Source: Streptomyces filipinensis
GTDB lineage: Bacteria; Actinomycetota; Actinomycetes; Streptomycetales; Streptomycetaceae
Assembly (NCBI RefSeq): GCF_014649495.1
Contig: NZ_BMTD01000005.1
Location: 62,001-126,000, forward strand
Reading direction: 5' to 3'
Length of the DNA stretch: 64,000 nucleotides
The number at the start of each line of letters is the position of its first letter. Position 1 is the first letter of the stretch. Shown here in pieces: positions 36,483-44,363 of this stretch. Under the pieces are notes generated by a model that did no database searches, was not told the DNA's origin, and saw nothing but the letters and a program-made list of their open reading frames with translations. A program made the position numbers and the translations under genes.

Positions 36483-36685
36483 CCCGGTGAGATGTTCGGC
36501 ATGTCCTTCACCAGGGCGTCATGCCGTTTCCAGTGGATACCCGTGGAACGGCGCGCATCGGAGGTGCCGTCCTTGTGGTGCCCGGTCTGATGCTTGTACG
36601 GGCCCTTGTTGCCCTGGTGAAGTCCCCGTACGTGGCTGGGCGTGTCGGGCTTCGCCTGGGGGCGGCCCACGCGGATGCTGCCCAT
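36479..36685 (-). CDS. 68-residue basic protein in the hydrogenase operon, unknown
   Basis: A 68-residue, very polar protein rich in His, Lys, Arg and Gly, including HQGNKGPYKHQTGHHKDG and a closing MPNISPG. There is no hydrophobic segment or cysteine, and it is probably largely unstructured. GGAAGGAGA upstream of the ATG is an excellent ribosome site, and the spacing and overlap with neighbours place it firmly in the operon. Metal handling by the histidines, or a role in assembly, is only a guess from composition and position. Confidence 0.75.
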   Translation of the reverse strand: MGSIRVGRPQAKPDTPSHVRGLHQGNKGPYKHQTGHHKDGTSDARRSTGIHWKRHDALVKDMPNISPG

Positions 36686-36705
36686 GTCGGTTCTCCTTCC
36701 GGGTC

Positions 36706-37296
36706 TCACGACCGCTCGGTCAGCTCCTTGAAGAACTGTTCTACGGCCGGCCAGACCCGGCCGCCACCGGACAGGCCCCGCCACTCGCGGCGGACCAGGG
36801 CGATCATCCGGTAGCAGTCGTCGACCGGCACGATCCAGTGTGCGTCGAAGCCGCGCACGGTGTTCACCAGTAGCGCCTCCACGTCCGGTGCCAGGGACGC
36901 GAGCTCGGGCACCGTGCCGGCCAGCCGGCGCCAGGCCGCCGCGTCCACCTCCCAGCGCATGGCCCCGGCCGGGCTCGGGCCCTGCGCGGTGACCGTGCCG
37001 TCGGAGCGCGGGACGAAGAACACCAGTCCCACCGGGACGCCCAGCACCGCCGTGTCGACCGGCGGCAGCCGCAGCCGCCGCCGGGGCACCAGCCGGTAGC
37101 GGCCCGCCGTGTCGTCGGCGAACAGCACCGAACAGGGGCCGCACACGCACCGCGGCTCGGCCGTCCCGGTGTCGTACAGGTGGCGGTGCTCCCCGGCCAG
37201 GCGGGCCGCGCACAGCTCGCAGACCTCGGACCCGGCCGTCGCCGCGCGGTCGGCCGCGGAGCGGATGACGCGGCCGAGGGCTCCGGCCGCGCTCAC
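36706..37296 (-). CDS. DUF5947 family protein of the hydrogenase operon
   Basis: A 196-residue soluble protein. Two Cys pairs near the N-terminus, CELC and CVCGPC, with nearby histidines suggest a metal or iron-sulfur site. The body includes RYRLVPRRRLRLPPVD, VGLVFFVPRSD and a C-terminal WPAVEQFFKELTER. The arrangement matches the DUF5947 family, which accompanies high-affinity hydrogenase genes in actinobacteria; no activity is established. The GTG start follows AGGAGGCG and overlaps the stop of the NifU-like gene (GTGA). The open frame extends to 37527, but that part has no support. Confidence 0.82.
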   Translation of the reverse strand: MSAAGALGRVIRSAADRAATAGSEVCELCAARLAGEHRHLYDTGTAEPRCVCGPCSVLFADDTAGRYRLVPRRRLRLPPVDTAVLGVPVGLVFFVPRSDGTVTAQGPSPAGAMRWEVDAAAWRRLAGTVPELASLAPDVEALLVNTVRGFDAHWIVPVDDCYRMIALVRREWRGLSGGGRVWPAVEQFFKELTERS

Positions 37297-37847
37297 CGCG
37301 CCTCCTGCGACACGGCCCGGCGCTTGATCGTGGTCAGCGGTACGAACGCCGGTGCCGCCCTGCGCTCGTCCTGCACCGTCTCCACCCCGGTCAGTTCGGG
37401 AGCCACGGCCAGTACGGCCGCCCGGACCGCCTCGGTGACGTCCGAGGAGCCCCCACCGCACCCGGAGCCGCACCCGCCACCGCTGCTCAGCCGCACCCGC
37501 GCCACCTGCCCGTCGACACCGGCCCACGCCAGGTCGCCGCCGCGCTCGCGGACCGCCGGCCGCAGCTTCTCCACCGCACGGGCGGCCCGGCGCTCCGGGG
37601 GCTCGGGGTGGATCCCGTGCAGGACCAGGAGATGCCCGGCCAGCTCGTCGTCGGCGAGCCGCTCGCGCAGCGGCTCGTCCGCGTGGTCCAGCACCCGGGC
37701 GAGCGCCTCGCCGTAGACCTCGGTCAGCAGCCGCACCGCCTCCAGGGCGGGCCCGGGGGTGGCCTCCAGCCCGGCCAGCACCTCGTCGAGCCGGGCGAGC
37801 CGGGCCTCCACCGCCCGATCCGCGAGCCGCCCGGCGGGCTCAGCCAT
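37293..37847 (-). CDS. NifU-like iron-sulfur scaffold protein
   Basis: A 184-residue protein. The N-terminal half is helical and acidic (LDEVLAGLEATPGPALEAVR). The C-terminal half (about 95-160) is a NifU-type domain: VRLSSGGGCGSGCGGGSSDV carries a Cys-x3-Cys pair in a glycine loop in place of the usual Cys-x2-Cys, followed by a helix VTEAVRAAVLAVAPELTGVE. It probably assembles or delivers clusters to the hydrogenase small subunit or its redox partner. The frame overlaps hhyL by eight bases and the next gene by four. Confidence 0.85.
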   Translation of the reverse strand: MAEPAGRLADRAVEARLARLDEVLAGLEATPGPALEAVRLLTEVYGEALARVLDHADEPLRERLADDELAGHLLVLHGIHPEPPERRAARAVEKLRPAVRERGGDLAWAGVDGQVARVRLSSGGGCGSGCGGGSSDVTEAVRAAVLAVAPELTGVETVQDERRAAPAFVPLTTIKRRAVSQEAR

Positions 37848-39633
37848 GGTTGGCCCCGTACGTCGGGGAGTGGACGGTGGTCAGGGTCTTGCCCTTGCCC
37901 ATGTACATGTGCACACCGCAGGGCAGACAGGGGTCGAAGCTGCGGACGGTGCGCATGATGTCGACGCCCTTGAAGTCGTCCGGGCCGTTCTCCTCGAAGA
38001 TCGGCTGGCCCTGCACGGCGTCCTCGTAGGGGCCGGGCGTGCCGTAGATGTCACGCGGACTGGCGTTCCACGGGGTCGGCGGGTACGGGTGGTAGTTGGC
38101 GATCTTGTGGTCCCTGATCACCAGGTGGTGGGAGAGGACGCCGCGCACCGCCTCGTGGAAGCCGCAGCCGATCGACTCGTCCGGCACCTCGAAGTTCTCG
38201 AACACCTTCGTGTCGCCGCTCTTGAGCATCCCCATCGCCTCCTCCAGGAACTGCAGGGCCATGGCGGCGGCGTAGGCGATGAAGTACGGCCGGGCACGGT
38301 CGCGTTCGAGGGTGTTGCTCCACTTCGGAGGGCGCCACTCCAGGGTCGTCTCGGGCAGCTTCTCGCCCTTGGGCAGGGTGATGCGGATGCCGCCGCCGGT
38401 CGCCTTGACGTACGGCGTGTCGACCAGGCCGCTCAGCGCGGTCGACCACAGCCGGGCGAGGGGCCCGCCACCCGTGTCCAGGGCGAGGTGGTCGCCGGTG
38501 TCCGGGTGGTACCAGCGCGGGCTCATCACCCAGCTGTAGTTGCCGTCGAAGTCCCGCTTCTGGGGCACCGGGACCGTGGTCTGGTTCCACGGGTGGCGCA
38601 TGTCGACGGGGTTGCCGAGCGGGTCGTGGGTGACGAACGGGTCCTCGTTCACCCAGTCCTCGTAGAAGGAGCTGCCCAGCATGATGCGCAGCCCCAGGTT
38701 GATGTCGATCAGGTTGTTGGTGACCAGCTTGCCGTCCACGACGATGCCCGGGGTGACGTACATGGCCCGGCCCCACTCGTTCATCGTCGCGTAGCGGTAG
38801 TCGACCACGTCCGGGTTCTGGAAGGCGCCCCAGCAGCCCAGCAGGATGCGGCGCTTGCCGACCTCCTCGTAGCCGGGCAGCGCCTCGTAGAAGAAGTCGA
38901 AGACGTCGTCGTTCATCGCCACCGCCTTCTTGACGAAGTCGATGACACGCATGAGGCGGCTGAGGTAGTCGGTGAAGGTGCTCGGCTGCGGCATCGTGCC
39001 GACGCCGCCCGGGTACAGCGTGGAGGGGTGCACATGCCGCCCCTCCATCAGGCAGAACATCTCCCGGGTGATCCGGCTGACCTTCAGCGCCTCCTTGTAG
39101 ACCTCGCCCTCGAACGGGTTGAAGGCCTTCATGATCTCGGCGATGGTGCGGTAGCCGTGCACGTCCCCGCGGGGCGCGTCGGTGCGCTCGGCGCGCGCCA
39201 GCACGCCGGGGTTGGTGGCCTTGACCATCGCCTCGCAGAAGTCCACGAAGACCAGGTTGTCCTGGAAGATCGTGTGGTCGAAGATGTACTCCGCCGCCTC
39301 GCCCAGGTTGGTGATGTGCTCGGCCAGCTTCGGCGGTTTGACGCCGTAGGCCATCTGCTGGGCGTAGTTGGAGCAGGTGGTGTGGTTGTCGCCGCAGATG
39401 CCGCAGATCCGCGAGGTGATGAACCCGGCGTCACGCGGGTCCTTGCCCTTCATGAACACCGAATAGCCGCGGAACAGCGACGAGGTGCTGTGGCACTCCA
39501 CGACTTCCTGGTTGGCGAAGTCGATCTTCGTGTAGATACCCAGGTTGCCGATGATCCGGGTGATCGGATCCCAGGACATGTCCACGATCTGGGCGGGTTT
39601 GCGTCCTGTCGGCCGCGATTCGGTGGTGGTCAT
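37840..39633 (-). CDS. hhyL: [NiFe]-hydrogenase large subunit, group 1h high-affinity type
   Basis: The catalytic subunit, 597 residues, which splits H2 at a Ni-Fe(CN)2CO centre. The L1 motif RICGICGDNH gives Cys77 and Cys80. The L2 motif DPCLPCGVH gives Cys569 and Cys572 and ends at His575. The 22 residues after His575 are the tail expected to be removed by the maturation protease. Both motifs have the form seen in the aerobic atmospheric-H2-oxidising group 1h (formerly group 5). Other segments such as DPITRIIGNLGIYTKIDF are typical. The start follows a GAGGGG site; there is a 63-base gap after hhyS. Confidence 0.97.
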   Translation of the reverse strand: MTTTESRPTGRKPAQIVDMSWDPITRIIGNLGIYTKIDFANQEVVECHSTSSLFRGYSVFMKGKDPRDAGFITSRICGICGDNHTTCSNYAQQMAYGVKPPKLAEHITNLGEAAEYIFDHTIFQDNLVFVDFCEAMVKATNPGVLARAERTDAPRGDVHGYRTIAEIMKAFNPFEGEVYKEALKVSRITREMFCLMEGRHVHPSTLYPGGVGTMPQPSTFTDYLSRLMRVIDFVKKAVAMNDDVFDFFYEALPGYEEVGKRRILLGCWGAFQNPDVVDYRYATMNEWGRAMYVTPGIVVDGKLVTNNLIDINLGLRIMLGSSFYEDWVNEDPFVTHDPLGNPVDMRHPWNQTTVPVPQKRDFDGNYSWVMSPRWYHPDTGDHLALDTGGGPLARLWSTALSGLVDTPYVKATGGGIRITLPKGEKLPETTLEWRPPKWSNTLERDRARPYFIAYAAAMALQFLEEAMGMLKSGDTKVFENFEVPDESIGCGFHEAVRGVLSHHLVIRDHKIANYHPYPPTPWNASPRDIYGTPGPYEDAVQGQPIFEENGPDDFKGVDIMRTVRSFDPCLPCGVHMYMGKGKTLTTVHSPTYGANHG

Positions 39634-39696
39634 CTGCGGTACTGCCCCTCGCTGTTCGGGTCGGGCGGTTCGTTGGCGGGACGGTGTGGGCAGGCG

Positions 39697-40785
39697 TCAG
39701 GCACGCCAGTGCGGGTCGTAACCGCTGGTGAGCTTGCGCTTGTTGTGACGCCACTTGGGCTCGTGGTTCACCACGTCGTTGGTCAGCCCGCGCAGTCGGC
39801 GGACGACCGCGCCGTACGGCTTGACGAGCAGGGTCGACAGCGTGCCGCCGGGCGGCTCGTCCATGAACGGCATGAAGGCGTCCGGGAAGCTGGGCATCGT
39901 GCAGCCGATGCAGATGCCGCCGACGTTCGGGCAGCCGCCGATGCCGGCCATCCAGCCGCGCTTGGGCACGTTGCAGTTGACGACCGGACCCCAGCAGCCC
40001 ACCCTCACCTGGCACTTGGGGGAGTTGTAGTCCCGCGCGAAGTCGGCCTGCTCGTAGTACGCGGCTCGGTCGCAGCCCTCGTGCACGGTCTTGCCGAACA
40101 GCCACTGCGGACGCAGCATGTGGTCCAGCGGCGGCGCGGGAGCGGCACCGGCCGCGTGCTGGAGCACCCAGACGAGGGTCTCCATGAAGTTCTCCGGCTG
40201 GATGGGACAGCCGGGGACGTTGACGATCGGCAGCCCCGAGCGTGCCTTGAACTCCCAGCCCAGGTAGTCCGCGAGGCCCATGCAGCCGGTCGGGTTGCCC
40301 GCCATCGCGTGGATCCCGCCGAAGGTGGCGCAGGTCCCGGCGGCCACCACCGCCCAGGCCTTGGGGGCGAGCTGGTCGATCCACCAGTTCAGGGTCTGCG
40401 GTTCACCGGTGTCCGGATCGTTGCCGAACGACGTCCAGTAGCCGTCCCCCTCGATGATGTTCTGGTTGGGGACCGAACCCTCGATGACGAGGATGAACGG
40501 CTCCAGTTCGCCGCGGGCCGCCGCCCGGTACGGGGCCAGGAAGTCCTCGCCGCCCAGGCTGGGCGAGAGGACCTTGTTGACGAGGTTCACCTTCGGCAGG
40601 CCCGGGATGAGGCCGAGCACCACGTCCTCGATGGACGGCTGGCCCGCGGCGGTCAGCGACACCGTGTCGCCGTCGCAGCTCATGCCCTCCGAGATCCAGA
40701 GGATGGTGATCTCGTCGAAGCCCTCCCGCGCCTCGGCCCGGCCGGGCTCGCCGCCGACTTCGGTGGTACCGCTCTGTGTGGTCAT
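39697..40785 (-). CDS. hhyS: [NiFe]-hydrogenase small subunit, group 1h high-affinity type
   Basis: The electron-transfer subunit, 362 residues, binding three iron-sulfur clusters. There is no twin-arginine signal, so the enzyme stays on the cytoplasmic side, as in other group 1h enzymes. The proximal-cluster segment is ISEGMSCDGDTVS with Cys37 and Asp40; in the characterised relative from Cupriavidus necator, that cluster uses three Cys and one Asp. Further ligands lie in AAGTCATFGG, VPGCPIQPEN, VHEGCDRA, KCQVRVGCWGPVVNC and GGCPNVGGICIGCTMPSFPD. A perfect GGAGG precedes the ATG. The downstream partner is hhyL. Confidence 0.97.
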   Translation of the reverse strand: MTTQSGTTEVGGEPGRAEAREGFDEITILWISEGMSCDGDTVSLTAAGQPSIEDVVLGLIPGLPKVNLVNKVLSPSLGGEDFLAPYRAAARGELEPFILVIEGSVPNQNIIEGDGYWTSFGNDPDTGEPQTLNWWIDQLAPKAWAVVAAGTCATFGGIHAMAGNPTGCMGLADYLGWEFKARSGLPIVNVPGCPIQPENFMETLVWVLQHAAGAAPAPPLDHMLRPQWLFGKTVHEGCDRAAYYEQADFARDYNSPKCQVRVGCWGPVVNCNVPKRGWMAGIGGCPNVGGICIGCTMPSFPDAFMPFMDEPPGGTLSTLLVKPYGAVVRRLRGLTNDVVNHEPKWRHNKRKLTSGYDPHWRA

Positions 40786-40887
40786 GTCTGCAACCTCCGT
40801 CGCAGCCGGTCTCGGAGTGGATCGTGGGTTGTCGCGTCGCAGGCGCGGAGCAGCCGCTCGGGCATGCGCCGGCCGTGGGCCGTCGTC

Positions 40888-42435
40888 TCAGGGGCGTCCC
40901 CCGGACCGTCGCTCCTGCGGCCGGTCGGCCGGGCCCGGTGACCGCGGGGACCGCGGCCCGGGCGAGCCCGCCGGGCCCGAGGGCTCCAGCACGTCCGAGT
41001 GGCCGAGCGGCTCCAGCTCGTCGGGCCGGAAGTAGTGGAAACGGCCGTACCAGCCGTGCAGTTCGGCGGCCGGATCGTCGTCGACCGTGACCGCCAGGTG
41101 GACGCTGCCGTCCACGTCGTGGAAGACCCCGGCGACCCGCGCCGTCCGCCCGTCCAGGAACATGTCCTGTGCGTCGGCTCCCCGGCCGCGCGGGCGCAGC
41201 CGCACCCGGCTGCCGCCGCCGACGGCCACCCCGGCCACGGACACCGTGTCGGTCGCCGGGGACAGTCCGTCGTCGCCGCCCTCCTGCCACCAGGCGGGCC
41301 GGTCGGCGGGCGGTGGCACCGGCGTCAGGGAACGGATCGCGCCGTGCAGACGCTCGAAGACCTCCCGGGGCATGGTGTCGACCCGGTCGAGGATCCGCGC
41401 GGCCCGCGGATCGGTGGCCCTGGCCTCGGCCTTCTCCTCGTCCGTCAGCAGCATGGTCCGCAGCGTGAGGATCTCGTCGATCTCCGCGGCGTCGTGCAGG
41501 TCGCCGGGACTCTCCGGCGCCACCTGCGGATGGTCGGGCAGGATGATCGGGGCGGAGAGCATGACACCGGCGCTCCCGGACCCTGCGGGCGGGCCGCCGA
41601 GAACGGGGAACGTGAAGGCGTTACGGCACTGCCGCGCCGGCTCCGCGAGGCCCTCGGGCGGGTCGATCAGGGACACGAACTCCACGCCGTCGCCGCCCAC
41701 GAGCGTGTGCGTGGCGATCAGCGCCTGCCGCAGCGCCTCGTGGCGAGGGGCCCGCGGGTCCACAGCCTCCCCGGTGTTCTCGGTGCGCACCCGCAGCCGG
41801 TACAGCTCCGGCGCGACCGGTTCGGCCGTGACCGTCACCGCGGCCCGCACCTCCCGGCGCCGCCGTACCGTTCGCCCCGCACCGCCCGGCAGCGGCTCGG
41901 ACTCCACACCGCCGGCCGCGTCCACCGGGGCGGTACGGCCGCCGCGCAGCAGTTCCGCCAGCGGCAGCACCAGCTCCGACTCGCGCGGCACCGCCTCCTC
42001 GAAGGAGAGGTGCACGGTGCCGTCGGCGGTCCGCAACGACTCGACCGGGCGGTGCCGTCCGTCCCCGTCGGCCTGCTCGACCTGCTTGTCCTGCATCTGC
42101 AGGCAGCGGACCCGGACCCGGACGACCGCGTCGGCGCGCGATGCCCGCACCAGGCACTCGGTCTGCTGGTACCACGAGTCCGCGGAACCGGAGATCCCCG
42201 GTGTGACCGGCCCGTCCCGTTCCACCCAGGCGCGGGGCAGCAGCACACCGAACTGCCAGCGGACCCGGTTCTTCGGCGAGGACCGTCGGTAGGGGTAGAG
42301 CAGGTACCCCTCGTAGAGCACGGCGTCGGCTACGGCTCCCACCTGTTCGAATGCGTCACGCGGCCCTCCGGCGTCGTCGCCGTCCACCAGGGCGGCACCC
42401 ACCGCGCCACCGCCCACGCCGACTCCGTCCGCCAT
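40888..42435 (-). CDS. unknown 515-residue protein heading the hydrogenase structural operon
   Basis: I do not recognise a named domain. The protein is soluble, with no signal peptide. A recognisable stretch near the start reads VLYEGYLLYPYRRSSPKN and VRWQFGVLLPRAW. The middle is beta-rich with AAVTVTAEPVAPELYRLRVR and includes PRHEALRQALIATHTLVGGD. A helical part around 320-380 has LTLRTMLLTDEEKAEARATD. Near the end ELHGWYGRFHYFRPDELEPL precedes a disordered Pro/Ser tail. Similar proteins accompany group 1h hydrogenase genes in actinobacteria. GAGGAGG before the ATG fixes the start. It is probably the first gene of the leftward operon. Confidence 0.8.
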   Translation of the reverse strand: MADGVGVGGGAVGAALVDGDDAGGPRDAFEQVGAVADAVLYEGYLLYPYRRSSPKNRVRWQFGVLLPRAWVERDGPVTPGISGSADSWYQQTECLVRASRADAVVRVRVRCLQMQDKQVEQADGDGRHRPVESLRTADGTVHLSFEEAVPRESELVLPLAELLRGGRTAPVDAAGGVESEPLPGGAGRTVRRRREVRAAVTVTAEPVAPELYRLRVRTENTGEAVDPRAPRHEALRQALIATHTLVGGDGVEFVSLIDPPEGLAEPARQCRNAFTFPVLGGPPAGSGSAGVMLSAPIILPDHPQVAPESPGDLHDAAEIDEILTLRTMLLTDEEKAEARATDPRAARILDRVDTMPREVFERLHGAIRSLTPVPPPADRPAWWQEGGDDGLSPATDTVSVAGVAVGGGSRVRLRPRGRGADAQDMFLDGRTARVAGVFHDVDGSVHLAVTVDDDPAAELHGWYGRFHYFRPDELEPLGHSDVLEPSGPAGSPGPRSPRSPGPADRPQERRSGGRP

Positions 42436-42681
42436 GCCGCCTCCTCGTCACCGGTGCACCTGCGGATTCCTTCCACCACGGTCACACCCGTCACGGCTCC
42501 TCGCCCCTCCGGCGCACTGCCATTGGGCCGACCAGGGGACGGCGGGCCTTCCCGGCGGGTTTCGCGCCCTCCGGCCGCCCCCCGACGCCTCGCACGCCGC
42601 CCGGAGCCGCCTTCCCCGTCGGCCCACCCGCGGGGATCATGGTCATGGTCCGCCCACACGACCGACGGAGAGGAGCCGGAC

Positions 42682-42885
42682 GTGTTCGACGCCCTGAAGA
42701 ACCTCAAGGACAAGGCCGAGGACATCGCCGAGGCGCACGGAGACAAGATCACCGACGGCCTGGAGAAGGCCGGTGACCTCATCGACGACAAGACCGAGGG
42801 CAAGCACAGCGACACGATCGACACGGCGGTCGACAAGGCGCAGGACCTCGTCCGGAAGCTGGGCGAGAACGGCGCCGAACACTGA
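42682..42885 (+). CDS. MT0933/Rv0909-like antitoxin family protein
   Basis: A 67-residue, highly charged helical protein starting MFDALKNLKDKAEDIAEAHG, then KITDGLEKAGDLIDDKTEG and ending LVRKLGENGAEH. It belongs to the family named after the mycobacterial antitoxin MT0933/Rv0909. In Streptomyces these proteins usually stand without a toxin, as here, and a stress-related role is more likely than a toxin-antitoxin pair. GAGAGGAG precedes the GTG start. It is divergent from the hydrogenase operon and ends in a perfect palindromic terminator. Confidence 0.85.
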   Translation: MFDALKNLKDKAEDIAEAHGDKITDGLEKAGDLIDDKTEGKHSDTIDTAVDKAQDLVRKLGENGAEH

Positions 42886-42887
42886 CA

Positions 42888-42917
42888 CCGACACACGGAC
42901 CCGGGTCCGTGTGTCGG
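42888..42917. terminator. perfect 30-bp palindromic terminator
   Basis: CCGACACACGGACCC is followed directly by its exact complement, so the hairpin loop is formed by the central bases themselves. It starts two bases after the antitoxin stop and lies just past the end of the convergent LysR gene, so it can end both transcripts. Confidence 0.9.
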
Positions 42918-42941
42918 GCCGAGCCGCGCGAGGACGTCCCG

Positions 42942-43837
42942 TCAGGCAGGTCGTGCGAGCTCCAGACAGCAGCGGACGAAGTCCCGGACGGCCGGATTCC
43001 GGTCGCCGGCCGGCGACCAGGCCACACCCACCCGCGTCGGGCTCACTCCCGTGACCGGGCGGTAGACCACGCCGGGGCGGGAGTAGAACCGCGCCGCGGA
43101 CTCCGGGGCCAGGGCGAGCCGTACCCGTTGGCGATGGCGCTCAGCCAGTCGTCGGGCTGCTCGGTGACCGCGCCGACGCGCACCGGGCGGCCCTCGCGCT
43201 CGTCGGCGGCCAGCCAGTGGTCGCGCCACGCCCCGGTCTCCTCGGGCGCGGCGACGAACGGCTCGTCCCACAGCTCGCGGAAGGCGATCCCGGTGCGCCC
43301 GGCGAGCGGATGCCCGCTCGGCAGCGCCACCCATCGCGCCTCGCTGAACAGCACCTCCACCCGCAGCGCGGCCTGGCCGGGGAAGGGCAGGCGCAGCAGC
43401 GCCGCGTCCACGTCGCCGTCGGCCAGCCCGGCGCTCGGGTTGCTCCAGGCCGCCTGCCGCAGTTCGGCACGCCAGCCGGGCCGCCGCCGGGCGAACTCCG
43501 CGACGATCTCCTGGGTCGCCTCGTTGGCCGCGCTCGCGAGGAATCCCACGCGCAGTACCCGGGCGGCCCGCCGGCCGGTGGCCTGCGTGGCGCGCAGGGC
43601 TTCGTCCCAGGAGGCGAGCACCTCGGGGGCCCGGCGCGCCAGTGCGCGGCCGGCGTCCGTCAGCGCCATGCCCGTGCGTGAGCGGTCGAAGAGCCGTACC
43701 CCGAGCTGGGTCTCCAGCTGCCGGATCTGCTTGGTCAGGGCGGGCTGGGACACGAACACGCGCTCGGCCGCACGAGTGAGGCTGCCGTCCTCGGCGACGG
43801 CGAGGAAAGAACGCAGCAGACGCGTGTCGACATCCAT
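42942..43837 (-). pseudogene. LysR family regulator with a one-base frameshift
   Basis: From ATG 43837 the frame gives a typical LysR helix-turn-helix (TRLLRSFLAVAEDGSLTRAA, VSQPALTKQIRQLE, LFDRSRTGMALTDAGRAL) and the effector domain as far as DDWLSAIANGYG. The natural continuation LALAPESAARFYSRPGVVYR, GVSPTRVGVAWSP and RDFVRCCLELARPA is in the next frame and ends at 42942. One missing G near 43119 (GGC-TCG where GGC-GTC-G is expected) explains the shift. Restored, the protein would have about 298 residues, normal for the family. It is either a recent pseudogene or a sequencing error. It is divergent from a DoxX gene, its likely target. Confidence 0.8.
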
Positions 43838-43838
43838 T

Positions 43839-43865
43839 CCAACAGGTTATAGACACTGGTATTGG
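43839..43865. promoter_or_regulatory. candidate LysR binding site
   Basis: CCAACA and TATTGG flank a 15-base centre (five of six bases pair), directly upstream of the LysR start. A-T-rich steps such as TTATAG and GGTATT lie inside. This is the position where LysR proteins bind to control themselves and the divergent gene. Assignment is inference. Confidence 0.45.
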
Positions 43866-43995
43866 ACGTCACACCGACCTTCCGAGCAGGCTGGAGCCAC
43901 CCCTTGGGAGCCCCCGGGGGCGCCCTGTGACCACCTGGGGCACGCCCGCCGGGGCCACCCCGCCGGCCCGCCCCCCGCCCGGAAGGTCTGCTGTC

Positions 43996-44346
43996 GTGCA
44001 ACCCGTCTATGCGACCGTCACCTGCGTCGCCGTCCTGGCCAACGCGGGCGTCGCGGCGGCCGACCTCGCGAAGGCGCCGTTCGTTCTCGCCAACGCGGCC
44101 GAGGTCGGCGTGACCCGCTCCTGGATTCCCGCACTGGCGCTGCTGAAGGCGGCCGGAGCGGCCGGGCTGCTCCTCGGTCTGCTCGGCGTACGCCCGCTCG
44201 GGATCGCGGCCGGCGTCGGCCTGGTGCTGTTCCACCTGGGGGCGGTGACCGTCCATGTACGGGCGCGGGTCTTCCACAACATCGCGTTCCCGGGCCTCTT
44301 CCTCGCGTCGGCGACCGGGGCCCTGGTGCTGGCGGCGACCCGGTGA
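43996..44346 (+). CDS. DoxX family membrane protein
   Basis: A 116-residue protein with four helices: VYATVTCVAVLANAGVAAAD, then SWIPALALLKAAGAAGLLLG, LGIAAGVGLVLFHLGAVTVH and FPGLFLASATGALVLAA. The pattern of a short loop before PALALLKAAGAAGLL is typical of DoxX-like proteins. Bacterial members are linked to redox stress or thiol metabolism in some species and are unassigned here. I chose GTG 43996, preceded by GGAAGG, over GTG 43927. It is divergent from the LysR gene, which probably controlled it. Confidence 0.82.
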   Translation: MQPVYATVTCVAVLANAGVAAADLAKAPFVLANAAEVGVTRSWIPALALLKAAGAAGLLLGLLGVRPLGIAAGVGLVLFHLGAVTVHVRARVFHNIAFPGLFLASATGALVLAATR

Positions 44347-44363
44347 CCGGCGCGGGACACCAC

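Noticed and set aside
40888..42435. Assigning the 515-residue protein to the DUF6084 family that often sits in group 1h loci
   Set aside because: Its length and visible blocks do not match what I know of that family, so I leave it unnamed.
42682..42885. Toxin-antitoxin module
   Set aside because: The antitoxin-family protein has no toxin gene next to it; its neighbours are the hydrogenase operon and a LysR gene.
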